DNA of 64,000 nt from assembly GCF_004136315.1 (NCBI RefSeq), contig NZ_CP029562.1, forward strand, positions 2,294,001 to 2,358,000. The letters are read 5' to 3'. Position 1 is the first letter of the stretch, and every line of letters starts with the position of its first letter. Of this stretch, positions 49,482-58,906 are shown piece after piece. The stretch comes from Mesorhizobium sp. Pch-S. GTDB lineage: Bacteria > Pseudomonadota > Alphaproteobacteria > Rhizobiales > Rhizobiaceae. The position numbers and the translations under genes were made by a program. The notes beneath the pieces were generated by a model. That model ran no database searches and was not told where the DNA came from. It saw nothing but the letters and a program-made list of their open reading frames with translations.

Positions 49482-51278
49482 CTATTTGCTGGACGATCGC
49501 CCGCCGCGTCTTCCGCCTGAAGCGGCGGAGTTCTCTTGTCCCGAAAGCGCGGCAGCGATGGCTTCCCTGAGATCGTCGCCGCTGACCGGTTTGTGCAGGA
49601 TGCGGAAGCCGCTGGCCGTTGCCTCCCGGATACGTGACGGCGACGTATCGCCCGTCACCACGATGCCCGGCACCATGCGGCCGAGATATGCCGACAGCGA
49701 CTTGATCGCCTCGACCCCGGTGGCGTTGTCCTTCAGGCGGTAGTCGGCGACGATCAGGTCAACGGGTGCTGGCCCCATCCTGGCGGCTTTGCCGTGAGCG
49801 GCCTCGACCTCCGCGGCGGATTGCCCGGCATAGATCCGGTGCCCCTCCAGCGCGAGCAAGCCCACCATGGCATCGAGCACGTCCCGCTCGTCATCGACGA
49901 TCATCAGGCTCGCCGCCGTCTCAACCCGCGTCGCGCTGTTGACCGGAAGGACAGGCGCCGCACCATGGGCGGAAGGCAGCATCACCGAGAACATCGAGCC
50001 ACGACCTGGCGTCGAGACGAGTTTGAGCGAATGCCCCAGCAATTCGGCGGTCCTGCGCACGATCGCCAGGCCAAGGCCGAGACCCTGCGCCTTGTCACGT
50101 GCAGGATTGTTCAGCTGGACGAACTCCTCGAAGATCGCCGCCTTCTGATCTTCCGGTACGCCAAGGCCGCTGTCCCAGACCTGGATTTCCACCATCACTC
50201 CACGTCGACGGCAACCGAGCAGCACGCTGCCGGTGCTGGTGTAACGGAAGGCGTTGGTGAGAAGATTGTCGAGGATCCGCTTCAGCATCATCGGATCGGT
50301 ATCGACATGGACAGACGTATCCATCACGCGCCAGTTCAGACCTTTCGCCCGAGCGCTAGCGGCGAACTCATCGCGCAGGTTGCGGAAGAGTTCGCCAAGA
50401 TCGACATCTTCCCTGGTAACGGTGACGACACCGGCATCGAGTTTCGAGATGTCGAGAAGCGCATTGAGCAGGCTGCTCAGATTGCCGACGATCGCCTTGG
50501 CCGAACTGGCCAGGCTGCGCGCTTCGCCGGATGGCACGTCGCCCCGGCGACCGAGCACCGACAGGGTCGAGATCAGCAACCCGAGCGCGTGGATCGGCTG
50601 GCGCAGGTCATGGGAAGCGGCTGCAAGGAACCGCGTCTTGGCGCGGTCCGCGGTCTGCGCGCGGTCCCGTTCCTCCTGCAGGTGCCCGATCAGCCCGACA
50701 TTTTCCAGGCGCAGCCGGATCATCTCATGCAGCATGCGATAAGCGATGCGGCCATAGTAGATGTTGATGGCGATCAGGCAGGCGAGCAGGAAAAGATAGG
50801 CATCGCCAACGGCACCCGGCATCGTCGTGAAGCGGGCGGCGACCGGCAGCGTTGTCGCCAGGATCGAACCGATCAGCGCTGGCGGGAAGGCCGACATGGA
50901 CGGGATGGTGCCGCTGACCAGACCGGCAAGAATGGCGACAATGAAGGCAAACAGGTGTGGCTGATCGGGAATATAGCCGATCCAGGTGAGCGAGCCCCAC
51001 AGCAGGCCCGAAACCCACGAAAAGCCGGCAGCCGTCCAGGCCCATCCGCGCAGGGACGCCGGCGTTCTGGGATGCTTCCAGAACCGTCGTGCCGCCAGGA
51101 CGCGCGCCGCGATCAACGCATAGACGGCGACGGCCCAGGGCACGAGCCAGTCAGTCGGCACAGAACCGTAAAGCACATAGATGATGCCGAGCGAGATCGT
51201 GACATTCGAAATCACCACGCCATAGGCATTGCGATAGAGGTGCTCGATCAGGGCTTCCTGGATCTTGTCTTCCTGCAT
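49482..51278 (-). CDS. membrane hybrid sensor histidine kinase
   Basis: 598 residues from ATG 51278, placed by GAGGGG; a frame opening 26 codons earlier lacks a ribosome-binding site. Six hydrophobic segments (about 22-180) form a membrane sensor. A short coiled linker (190-212) leads to HisKA with His223 in ASHDLRQPIHALG, then HATPase with DNLLTNAFRY, DSGLGVP and GLGLGLAIV. A C-terminal receiver has its phosphorylated Asp in DLIVADYRL, about residue 520. Divergent from the response-regulator gene, which is its likely partner. Confidence 0.92.
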   Translation of the reverse strand: MQEDKIQEALIEHLYRNAYGVVISNVTISLGIIYVLYGSVPTDWLVPWAVAVYALIAARVLAARRFWKHPRTPASLRGWAWTAAGFSWVSGLLWGSLTWIGYIPDQPHLFAFIVAILAGLVSGTIPSMSAFPPALIGSILATTLPVAARFTTMPGAVGDAYLFLLACLIAINIYYGRIAYRMLHEMIRLRLENVGLIGHLQEERDRAQTADRAKTRFLAAASHDLRQPIHALGLLISTLSVLGRRGDVPSGEARSLASSAKAIVGNLSSLLNALLDISKLDAGVVTVTREDVDLGELFRNLRDEFAASARAKGLNWRVMDTSVHVDTDPMMLKRILDNLLTNAFRYTSTGSVLLGCRRRGVMVEIQVWDSGLGVPEDQKAAIFEEFVQLNNPARDKAQGLGLGLAIVRRTAELLGHSLKLVSTPGRGSMFSVMLPSAHGAAPVLPVNSATRVETAASLMIVDDERDVLDAMVGLLALEGHRIYAGQSAAEVEAAHGKAARMGPAPVDLIVADYRLKDNATGVEAIKSLSAYLGRMVPGIVVTGDTSPSRIREATASGFRILHKPVSGDDLREAIAAALSGQENSAASGGRRGGRSSSK

Positions 51279-51404
51279 CGAACCCCTCGTGCTGACCGCA
51301 TTGGTCTGACCCTTTCCCCGGCCTGCCGCTTGATCTATCGCCTGCGCGTTTCCCATACGTTAGCAATCGCCGAACTAAGCTGTCGTCCCCAGGACAGAGA
51401 CATC

Positions 51405-52064
51405 ATGCATCGCCCGCTGACCGCCATCCTCGCCGACGACCACGCCATCATGCGCGAAGGCGTCAAGCTGCTCATCGGCGCGATGGAGAACGTGTCGGTG
51501 GTGGCGGAAGCAGCGGAAGGGGAGACGCTGCTCAAACGCGTACGCGACACCAGGGCCGACCTGCTCGTCCTCGATCTCGGCATGCCCGGCGTTTCGGGCG
51601 TGCCGTTCATCGCCGAGATCAGGGAGCTGGCGCCTCGACTGCAGATCATCGTGCTGACCGCCAACATCGAGCCGCGAACGGTACGGCTGGCGCTGGAATT
51701 CGGGGCGAACGCCTACCTCACCAAGGACGGCGATCCTGAAGAACTCGGCGCGGCGATCGAGGCGATGCGACACGGCGAAACCTATCTTGCGCAAACGGTA
51801 CGTTTCGCGGTCAGCGAGCCGGACAGGAGAAGCCGGGCACCCGATCCGCAGGAGATCATTTCGCCGGTGCCTTTGACCCAGCGGGAACGCCAGATCCTGC
51901 TGCTGGTGGCGCAAGGCATGACCGCGCGCGAAACGGCCGAACGGCTCGGCATCAGCCAGGCCACCGCCCGCAAGCATCGTGAAAACCTGATGCGGAAGCT
52001 CGACCTCCACAACATTGCCGAACTCACCGCCTATGCGGTTCGGCTGGGATTGCCTACCGGCTGA
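51405..52064 (+). CDS. NarL/FixJ-type response regulator
   Basis: 219 residues from ATG 51405. Receiver at 5-120 with acidic pair Asp11-Asp12, phospho-acceptor Asp57 in LVLDLGMPG and Lys in YLTKDG. LuxR-type HTH at about 152-215: PLTQRERQILLLVAQGMTARE, then GISQATARKHRENLMRKL. It is transcribed away from the hybrid kinase, so the two form a phosphorelay pair; targets unknown, possibly the adjacent LysE gene. Confidence 0.92.
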   Translation: MHRPLTAILADDHAIMREGVKLLIGAMENVSVVAEAAEGETLLKRVRDTRADLLVLDLGMPGVSGVPFIAEIRELAPRLQIIVLTANIEPRTVRLALEFGANAYLTKDGDPEELGAAIEAMRHGETYLAQTVRFAVSEPDRRSRAPDPQEIISPVPLTQRERQILLLVAQGMTARETAERLGISQATARKHRENLMRKLDLHNIAELTAYAVRLGLPTG

Positions 52065-52135
52065 GATTGCCGCTTCCATCGCCATCATCCCCGGTAATAC
52101 CTGCTTAACCAAGATCACCGTAGCGGCGACAGGCG

Positions 52136-52162
52136 TATGCCGAAATACGGCATCTGCCGTAT
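52136..52162. promoter_or_regulatory. overlapping palindromes upstream of LysE gene
   Basis: ATACGGCA-TGCCGTAT around TC (52145-52162) is a perfect 8-2-8 dyad. It overlaps ATGCCG-AAATA-CGGCAT (52137-52153). Three tandem CGGCAT/ATGCCG-like half-sites about 100 bp before the exporter gene look like a multi-site operator, possibly for the NarL-type regulator just upstream. Confidence 0.5.
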
Positions 52163-52261
52163 GTCTCCGCTCTCCCTGTCCTCCTACCCCTTCTCGCGAC
52201 GGCAGCTAAGTGCCGAATGGTTCGCACGGCGCAGAGGTGCCGCGGAACAGGGGAGGGTCGC

Positions 52262-52879
52262 ATGCCATTGCCGGAGCCGTGGATTCCGTTCGTCGTCGCA
52301 ACGGTGGCCTTTGCTTTCATGCCGGGGCCGGCGATCCTCTACATGACCGCGCAGACCGTGGCCCATGGCCGCCATGCCGGATTGCTGGCGGCACTCGGCA
52401 TCCATCTCGGCTGTTATTTTCATATCGCCGCCGCCACGATCGGCCTGGCGTCGCTGATCGATAATGCGCCGACGGTCTACGCAGCAGTCCGCTTTGCCGG
52501 TGCGGCTTATCTGGTGTGGCTTGGCGTCACCATGTTCCTGGGGTGGAACCAGGCCGCAGACAAGAACGAACCTCATCAGCCGAACACGTTGCGCGACAGC
52601 ATTGTCGTCGAAGTGCTCAATCCCAAGACGGCGCTGTTCTTCCTGACTTTCCTGCCGCAGTTCGTGGACACCGGCGCAGCTGTCCCGCTGTGGCTGCAGT
52701 TCCTGGTCCTCGGTGTGGTGGTCAATCTGGTATTCTCGGCCGCCGATGTCGCCGCCGTCGGCCTCGCCTCGGTCACGCTCGGACGATTGTCCTCAGGCGC
52801 ATCGAGCTGGGTGGTGCCCAAGGCCTGCGGTTCGATCCTGATCGGACTTGGCATCGCGCTCGTTACGCATCAGGTATAG
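52262..52879 (+). CDS. LysE/RhtB-family amino acid exporter
   Basis: 205 residues from ATG 52262 behind GGGGAGG. Six predicted helices, with the LysE hallmark MPGPAILYM near residue 20, GIHLGCYFHIAAATIGLASL, the cytoplasmic NPKTALFFLTFLPQF segment and a C-terminal helix. It would export an amino acid or related metabolite. Monocistronic; context suggests control by the neighbouring two-component system. Confidence 0.88.
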   Translation: MPLPEPWIPFVVATVAFAFMPGPAILYMTAQTVAHGRHAGLLAALGIHLGCYFHIAAATIGLASLIDNAPTVYAAVRFAGAAYLVWLGVTMFLGWNQAADKNEPHQPNTLRDSIVVEVLNPKTALFFLTFLPQFVDTGAAVPLWLQFLVLGVVVNLVFSAADVAAVGLASVTLGRLSSGASSWVVPKACGSILIGLGIALVTHQV

Positions 52880-53083
52880 CCGGAGCCCCGGCGGGACATT
52901 GCCCGTCCGGCAGCAGCCCGGAGAATATCCTCCGGCTGTCACGCTCTACGCACATCGTCGAACTAGAATTCCCCGACATGGCCATGCCATGCTGACTTTA
53001 CGCATGCGTCCTTGCTAGACTGCAAAAGGGTGAGGGTTCGCATGCGGCGGCTGGAGGGCCGCTGTCCACTCGGGAGGAACCAT

Positions 53084-54292
53084 ATGGCGATGATCTCACG
53101 CGCGCTTGCGGTCGCGCTTCTTGCAAGCGTTTCACTACCTGCAGCCGCTCAGCAGTTTTCGGACAACAAGGTCAAGATAGGCATCCTGAACGACCAGTCG
53201 GGCGTCTATGCCGACTTCGGCGGCAAATGGTCCTACGAGGCCGCCAAGATGGCGGTCGAGGACTTCGGCGGCAAGGTGAAGGGCGTGCCGATCGAAGTCG
53301 TGACAGCGGACCACCAGAACAAGGCCGACATCGCTTCCAACATCGCACGCCAGTGGTACGACACCGAGCAGGTCGACGCGATCATGGAGCTCACCACATC
53401 GTCCGTCGCGCTCGCCGTGCAGGGCATCTCGAAGGAAAAGAAGAAGATCGACATCGTCACCGGCGCGGCGACGTCCGAACTCACCGGCAAGTCCTGCTCG
53501 CCTTACGGCTTCCATTGGGCCTACGACACCCATGCGCTGGCTGTCGGCACCGGCGGGGCGCTCGTCCAGCAAGGCGGCGACACCTGGTTCTTCCTGACTG
53601 CGGACTATGCCTTCGGCTATTCGCTGGAAGAACAGACCTCGAAATTCGTCACCTCGAAGGGCGGCAAGGTGGTGGGTGCGGTGCGCCATCCGCTCGCCAC
53701 CACCGACTACTCCTCCTTCCTGCTGCAGGCGCAGTCCTCGGGAGCCAAGGTCATCGGCCTCGCCAATGCCGGCCTCGACACCGCCAACGCGATCAAGCAG
53801 GCGGCGGAATTCGGCATCGTCTCGGGCGGCCAGCGCATGGCGGCACTGCTCTTCACCCTCGCCGAAGTGCATGGCCTCGGCCTGGAGGCTGCACAGGGCC
53901 TGACGCTGACGGAAGGCTTCTACTGGGATCGCGACGATGAATCCCGCGCCTGGTCGAAGAAGTTCATGGACCGCACCGGCCGCATGCCGAACATGATCCA
54001 GGCCGGCACCTATTCGGCCGTGCTGCAATACCTCAAGGCCATCGACAAGGCCGGCACCGACGAAACCGAAGCGGTTTCCAAGAACCTGCACGAGATGCCG
54101 GTCGAAGATGTCTTTGCGCGCGGCGGCAAGGTCAGCGCCAACGGCCGCATGATCTACAACATGTACCTGATGGAAGTGAAAAAGCCGTCGGAGAGCAAGG
54201 GACCGTGGGACTACTACAAGGTTCTCGCAACCATTCCGGGCGACGAAGCCTACACCAAGCCTGCGGAGTCCGGATGCCCGCTCGTACAGTAG
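53084..54292 (+). CDS. LIV-type ABC periplasmic binding protein (second system)
   Basis: 402 residues from ATG 53084 behind GGGAGGAAC. The signal peptide ISRALAVALLASVSLPAAAQQ is cut near residue 21. Mature start NKVKIGILNDQSGVYADFGG and WFFLTADYAFGYSLEEQTSKF are typical of HAAT binding proteins for aromatic or branched-chain organic acids. The ligand cannot be assigned. First gene of the five-gene importer. Confidence 0.9.
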   Translation: MAMISRALAVALLASVSLPAAAQQFSDNKVKIGILNDQSGVYADFGGKWSYEAAKMAVEDFGGKVKGVPIEVVTADHQNKADIASNIARQWYDTEQVDAIMELTTSSVALAVQGISKEKKKIDIVTGAATSELTGKSCSPYGFHWAYDTHALAVGTGGALVQQGGDTWFFLTADYAFGYSLEEQTSKFVTSKGGKVVGAVRHPLATTDYSSFLLQAQSSGAKVIGLANAGLDTANAIKQAAEFGIVSGGQRMAALLFTLAEVHGLGLEAAQGLTLTEGFYWDRDDESRAWSKKFMDRTGRMPNMIQAGTYSAVLQYLKAIDKAGTDETEAVSKNLHEMPVEDVFARGGKVSANGRMIYNMYLMEVKKPSESKGPWDYYKVLATIPGDEAYTKPAESGCPLVQ

Positions 54293-54296
54293 GGCG

Positions 54297-55094
54297 ATGT
54301 CGCAACCAGGGTTGGGGGTATCGTTGAGCAGCGAGCCCCAATCAAACCCGCCCGTACTGTCCGCACGCGGCCTGCGGCGCGATTTTGCTGGCTTCGTTGC
54401 CGTGAAGGATGTCGACCTCGATGTCCATCACGGCAAGATTCATGCCTTGATCGGCCCCAATGGGGCCGGCAAGACGACCGTGTTCAATCTTCTGACCAAG
54501 TTTCTGCAGCCGACCGCAGGCACCATCACCCTGACCGGCCACGACATCACCAGGGCAGCGCCGGCCAAGGTGGCGCGCTTGGGGGTGGTGCGTTCGTTCC
54601 AGATATCGGCGACCTTTCCGCACCTGACAGTGCTCGACAATGTGCGGGTTGCGCTGCAGCGTCCCAACGGGCTCGCCACCCAGTTCTGGCGCTCGCTTTC
54701 CGCGCTCGACCAGTTGACGCCGAAGGCCATGGACCTTTTGCAGGCCGTCGGCCTCGACAATGCCAGGAACAGGCTGGCGTCCGACCTCTCCTATGGCCGC
54801 AAGCGTGTACTGGAGATCGCGACGACGCTCGCCCTCGACCCCAAGGTCCTGCTGCTCGACGAGCCGATGGCGGGCATGGGCCACGAGGATGTCGGCGCGA
54901 TTTCCAGACTGGTCCACACCATAGCCGGCGACCGTGCCGTGCTGATGGTGGAGCACAATCTATCCGTCGTCGCCGACATCGCCGACTGGGTGACGGTGCT
55001 CCAGCGCGGCCAGATTCTGGCGGCAGGCGACTACGACACCGTGAGCAAGGACGAACGCGTGCGGGTCGCCTATATGGGGACCGAACATGAGTAG
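54297..55094 (+). CDS. LIV-type ABC ATPase, LivG-like (second system)
   Basis: 265 residues, starting four bases after the binding-protein stop. Walker A GPNGAGKTT, LGVVRSFQISATFPHLTV, signature LSYGRKR (LivG variant), Walker B LLLDEPMAGM and VEHNLSVV. It overlaps the next ATPase gene by eight bases. Confidence 0.92.
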   Translation: MSQPGLGVSLSSEPQSNPPVLSARGLRRDFAGFVAVKDVDLDVHHGKIHALIGPNGAGKTTVFNLLTKFLQPTAGTITLTGHDITRAAPAKVARLGVVRSFQISATFPHLTVLDNVRVALQRPNGLATQFWRSLSALDQLTPKAMDLLQAVGLDNARNRLASDLSYGRKRVLEIATTLALDPKVLLLDEPMAGMGHEDVGAISRLVHTIAGDRAVLMVEHNLSVVADIADWVTVLQRGQILAAGDYDTVSKDERVRVAYMGTEHE

Positions 55095-55797
55095 CGCTTC
55101 TCCCCTGCTCTCGGTCCGCGGCCTGAACGCCTGGTACGGCGAAAGCCATGCCCTGCATGGCGTCGACCTCGACATCCGCGAGGGCGAGACCGTCACGCTG
55201 CTCGGCCGCAACGGCGTCGGCAAGACGACGACATTGCGGGCGATCATGGGGCTGATCCGCAAGCGGACCGGCCAGGTGACGTTTGCCGGCAAGGACCTGA
55301 TCCGCATGCCTCTGCACCACACCGCGCGGGCCGGCATCGGCTATGTGCCGGAAGAGCGCGGTATCTTCGCGACACTGACGGTGGACGAGAACCTGATGCT
55401 GCCGCCGGTGGTGGCCCAGGGCGGCATGAGCGTCGACGAGATTTTCGGACTGTTCCCGAACCTGAAGGAACGGCGCAGCAGCCAGGGCACCAAGCTCTCC
55501 GGCGGCGAGCAGCAAATGCTGGCGATCGCGCGCATCCTGCGCACCGGCGCCCGGACGATCCTGCTCGACGAACCGACGGAAGGGCTGGCGCCGGTGATCG
55601 TGCAACGCATCGGCGAATTGCTGGCCGAACTGAAGCGCCGCGGCATGACGATCCTGCTGGTCGAGCAGAATTTCCGCTTCGCCAGCCGTGTCGCGGATCG
55701 TTTCTACCTGATGGAGCACGGCAAGGTGCTGTCCGAGTTTCCGGTCGGCGAACTCGAGAACAGGATGGATGAGCTGCATGAAGTGCTGGGGGTCTGA
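55087..55797 (+). CDS. LIV-type ABC ATPase, LivF-like (second system)
   Basis: 236 residues. Walker A GRNGVGKTT, GIGYVPEERGIFATLTV, signature LSGGEQQMLAIAR, Walker B ILLDEPTEGLAP and VEQNFRFA. Its start lies inside the end of the LivG-like gene, indicating coupled translation. Confidence 0.92.
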   Translation: MSSASPLLSVRGLNAWYGESHALHGVDLDIREGETVTLLGRNGVGKTTTLRAIMGLIRKRTGQVTFAGKDLIRMPLHHTARAGIGYVPEERGIFATLTVDENLMLPPVVAQGGMSVDEIFGLFPNLKERRSSQGTKLSGGEQQMLAIARILRTGARTILLDEPTEGLAPVIVQRIGELLAELKRRGMTILLVEQNFRFASRVADRFYLMEHGKVLSEFPVGELENRMDELHEVLGV

Positions 55798-55800
55798 CCA

Positions 55801-56682
55801 ATGATTTTCGGCATCCCCATCCAGGCCTTTGCCGGACAGCTGCTGGTCGGCCTGATCAACGGTTCGTTCTACGCCATGCTCTCGCTGGGCCTCGCCATCA
55901 TCTTCGGCCTGCTGCGCGTCATCAACTTCGCGCATGGCGCACAATACATGCTTGGCGCCTTCATCGGCTATCTCATCCTGGCCAAGCTCGGCATCGGCTA
56001 CTGGCCAGCATTGATCCTGGTGCCGATCGCGGTCGGGCTGTTCGGCATCGTCGTCGAGCGGCTGGCGCTGTCGCGGCTCTATGAGGTGGACCCGCTTTAC
56101 GGCCTGCTCTTCACCTTCGGCCTCGCTTTGGTGCTGGAAGGCGTGTTCCGCTATGTCTACGGCGTTTCCGGTAACCCCTATCCGGTGCCGCCCGCTCTCG
56201 CCGGCGGCGTCAACCTCGGCTTCATGTTCCTGCCGATCTATCGCGGCTGGATCGTCGTGGCGTCACTCATCGTCTGCCTGGGCGCCTGGCTGCTGGTCGA
56301 AAAGACCAAGTTCGGTTCCTACCTGCGCGCCGCGACCGAAAACCCCAAGCTGGTGCAGGCGTTCGGCGTCAACGTACCGATGCTGCTGACGCTGACCTAC
56401 GGGCTCGGCGCCGGCCTTGCCGGGCTCGCCGGCATCATGGCCGCGCCGGTCTACCAGGTCAGCCCGCTGATGGGCTCCAACATGATCGTCATCGTTTTTG
56501 CGGTGGTTGTGGTCGGCGGCATGGGCTCGATCCTGGGGGCGATCCTGACCGGCTACATGCTCGGCCTCGCGGAGGGCCTGACCAAGGTTTTCTACCCCGA
56601 GGCCTCCAGCATCGTCATCTTCGTGATCATGGCCATCGTGCTTTTGATCCGCCCAGCCGGCCTGTTCGGGAAGGATGCCTGA
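55801..56682 (+). CDS. LIV-type ABC permease, LivH-like (second system)
   Basis: 293 residues, about eight helices. LLVGLINGSFYAMLSLGLAIIFGLLRVINFAHG-type start (read here as two blocks before and after LAIIFG), GSYLRAATENPKLVQAFGVN loop and a VVVVGGMGSILGAILTG segment. Three bases follow the LivF-like stop. Confidence 0.92.
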   Translation: MIFGIPIQAFAGQLLVGLINGSFYAMLSLGLAIIFGLLRVINFAHGAQYMLGAFIGYLILAKLGIGYWPALILVPIAVGLFGIVVERLALSRLYEVDPLYGLLFTFGLALVLEGVFRYVYGVSGNPYPVPPALAGGVNLGFMFLPIYRGWIVVASLIVCLGAWLLVEKTKFGSYLRAATENPKLVQAFGVNVPMLLTLTYGLGAGLAGLAGIMAAPVYQVSPLMGSNMIVIVFAVVVVGGMGSILGAILTGYMLGLAEGLTKVFYPEASSIVIFVIMAIVLLIRPAGLFGKDA

Positions 56683-56683
56683 T

Positions 56684-57661
56684 ATGGCGGACGCAACCAT
56701 ACACGCCAGCAAAGCGGGAACAGCGAACCGCGTCGAAATGGTCCTGATCGGGCTCGGCATGGTGGCGCTGCTGGCGCTGCCCTTCTTCGTCTACCCGATC
56801 TTCCTGATGAAGATGATGTGCTTTGCGCTGTTTGCCTGCGCCTTCAATCTTCTGCTCGGTTACACGGGCCTGCTGTCCTTCGGACATGCCGCGTTCTTCG
56901 GCGGAGCCGCCTATTTCACCGCGCACGCCGTCAAGGTCTGGGGCGTTTCGCCGGAGATCGGCATTCTCATCGGCGTCGCGGGTGCCGCGCTGCTCGGCCT
57001 CGTCATCGGCTTCGTCGCCATTCGCCGCCAGGGCATCTATTTCGCCATGATCACGCTGGCGCTTTCGCAGATGTTCTTCTTCTTCTGCGTGCAGGCCAGT
57101 TTCACCGGCGGCGAGGATGGCATCCAGGGCGTGCCGCGCGGAACCTTCCTCGGCGTGTTCGACCTGCATGACGAACGCACGATGTATTATTTCGTCGCCG
57201 CCAATTTCCTGCTCGGCCTGTTCATCGTCTGGCGCATCGTCAACTCGCCCTTCGGCCTCATCCTGCGCTCGATCCGCGAGAACGAAAGCCGCGCCATCTC
57301 GCTCGGCTATTCGGTGCAGAACTACAAGCTCGCCGCCTTCGTCATGTCGGCGGCTCTTGCCGGCCTTGCCGGCGCGATCAAGGCGCTTGTGTTCCAGTTC
57401 GCCACGCTGACCGACGTCGCCTGGCAGATGTCGGGCGAGGTCATCCTAATGACGCTGCTCGGCGGCATCGGCACGATGGCCGGCCCGATCTTCGGTGCCG
57501 GTTTTGTCGTTGCGCTGCAGAACCTGCTCGCCACCTCCGACTTTCCCGTCACCATCGCCACCGGCCTGATCTTCATGATCTGCGTATTGATCTTCCGGCG
57601 CGGCATCGTCGGCGAAATCTACGCGTGGCTGGACCGCCGGCGCGGAGAAAAGCCGGAGTAA
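56684..57661 (+). CDS. LIV-type ABC permease, LivM-like (second system)
   Basis: 325 residues from ATG 56684, one base after the previous stop. GYTGLLSFGHAAFFGGAAYF and GLILRSIRENESRAISLGYS are LivM signatures. About eight to nine helices. Last subunit of the importer. Confidence 0.92.
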   Translation: MADATIHASKAGTANRVEMVLIGLGMVALLALPFFVYPIFLMKMMCFALFACAFNLLLGYTGLLSFGHAAFFGGAAYFTAHAVKVWGVSPEIGILIGVAGAALLGLVIGFVAIRRQGIYFAMITLALSQMFFFFCVQASFTGGEDGIQGVPRGTFLGVFDLHDERTMYYFVAANFLLGLFIVWRIVNSPFGLILRSIRENESRAISLGYSVQNYKLAAFVMSAALAGLAGAIKALVFQFATLTDVAWQMSGEVILMTLLGGIGTMAGPIFGAGFVVALQNLLATSDFPVTIATGLIFMICVLIFRRGIVGEIYAWLDRRRGEKPE

Positions 57662-57777
57662 ACGCGCAGCCTCACGGCTTGGCCCCGACGGGGTCGAATT
57701 TCTTGAAAAGCCAAACCACAGTCATGGCCGGCGAGTACCGTGATTCGCCGGCAGGCCCGACTGCACTGGAGAAACAC

Positions 57778-58788
57778 ATGCCCTATTCCCCATCCCCGGC
57801 GCGCTATGAAGGCATGCAGTACCGACGCGCAGGCCGAAGCGGGTTGAAGCTGCCGGCGATATCGCTCGGGCTCTGGCACAATTTTGGCCACGATACCCAG
57901 CCCGACCGCTCGCGGAAGATTCTGCACGAGGCATTCGACCTCGGCATCACCCATTTCGATCTTGCCAACAACTATGGTCCCCCGCCCGGCTCTGCAGAGG
58001 AATTCTTCGGCACGATCATTTCCTCGGATTTCAAGGCCTATCGCGACGAGATGATCATCTCTTCCAAGGCCGGCTGGGACATGTGGCCTGGGCCTTATGG
58101 TGATGGCGGCAGCCGGAAGTATCTCATCTCCAGCCTGGATCAGAGCCTCAGGCGCATGAAGCTCGACTATGTCGACATCTTCTATTCGCACCGTTTCGAT
58201 CCCGAAACGCCGCTGGAAGAAACAATGGGTGCGCTGGATACGATCGCGCGTCAGGGCAAGGCGCTCTACGTCGGAATCTCCTCCTATACGAACGAGCAGA
58301 CCGCAAGGGCGACAAAGATCCTGCGCGATCTGGGAACCCCTGCTTTGATCCATCAGCCGAGCTATTCGATGTTCGATCGCTGGATCGAACAGGATAGTCT
58401 GCTCGACAGGCTCGAAACCGAAGGCATGGGCTGCATCGTGTTTTCGCCGCTGGCACAGGGCGTGCTCACCGACCGCTATCTCAACGGCATCCCCTCAGAC
58501 AGCCGCGCCGCCGGAGGGCGTTTCCTCAAGGCGGATTCGATCACGCAAACGAACACCGCCAGGGTCCGCGCGTTGCAGGCGATCGCGCACCGGCGGGGCC
58601 AGACGCTGGCCCAGATGGCGCTTGCCTGGGTTCTGCGTGATCCCAGGATGACCTCGGCCATCATCGGCGCGAGCCGGCCCGAGCAGGTGCGCGAGGGAGT
58701 GGGTTCACTTGCCAATCTCGCCTTCAGCGAAGACGAAATCTCCGACATCGAGCCGCATGCCGTGGACGGGGCTCTGGATAACCTCTGA
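57778..58788 (+). CDS. aldo/keto reductase, YghZ / L-glyceraldehyde-3-phosphate reductase-like
   Basis: 336 residues from ATG 57778. AKR active-site residues: Asp in ITHFDLANNYG, the Tyr of the same segment, Lys in MIISSKAGW and His in DIFYSHR. GPYGDGGSRKYL and SGLKLPAISLGLW are typical of the AKR14 (YghZ) group. It reduces aldehydes with NADPH. It lies 116 bp after the LivM-like gene, so it could belong to the same catabolic unit or be independent. Confidence 0.9.
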   Translation: MPYSPSPARYEGMQYRRAGRSGLKLPAISLGLWHNFGHDTQPDRSRKILHEAFDLGITHFDLANNYGPPPGSAEEFFGTIISSDFKAYRDEMIISSKAGWDMWPGPYGDGGSRKYLISSLDQSLRRMKLDYVDIFYSHRFDPETPLEETMGALDTIARQGKALYVGISSYTNEQTARATKILRDLGTPALIHQPSYSMFDRWIEQDSLLDRLETEGMGCIVFSPLAQGVLTDRYLNGIPSDSRAAGGRFLKADSITQTNTARVRALQAIAHRRGQTLAQMALAWVLRDPRMTSAIIGASRPEQVREGVGSLANLAFSEDEISDIEPHAVDGALDNL

Positions 58789-58906
58789 GACGATGTTCCC
58801 TTGATCATGATTTGAGAACAGACCCAAGGTGAATACCAGATACCGTGCTCACCTTGGGGCTGCCGGTAACATGCTGGCGGACGTCATCAGCTCGCGGGCC
58901 GATCCG

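Noticed and set aside
49794..52064. A 756-codon plus-strand frame upstream of and including the response regulator
   Set aside because: Its first 500 codons are antisense to the histidine kinase gene, have no domain-like sequence, and the regulator has a good start at 51405.
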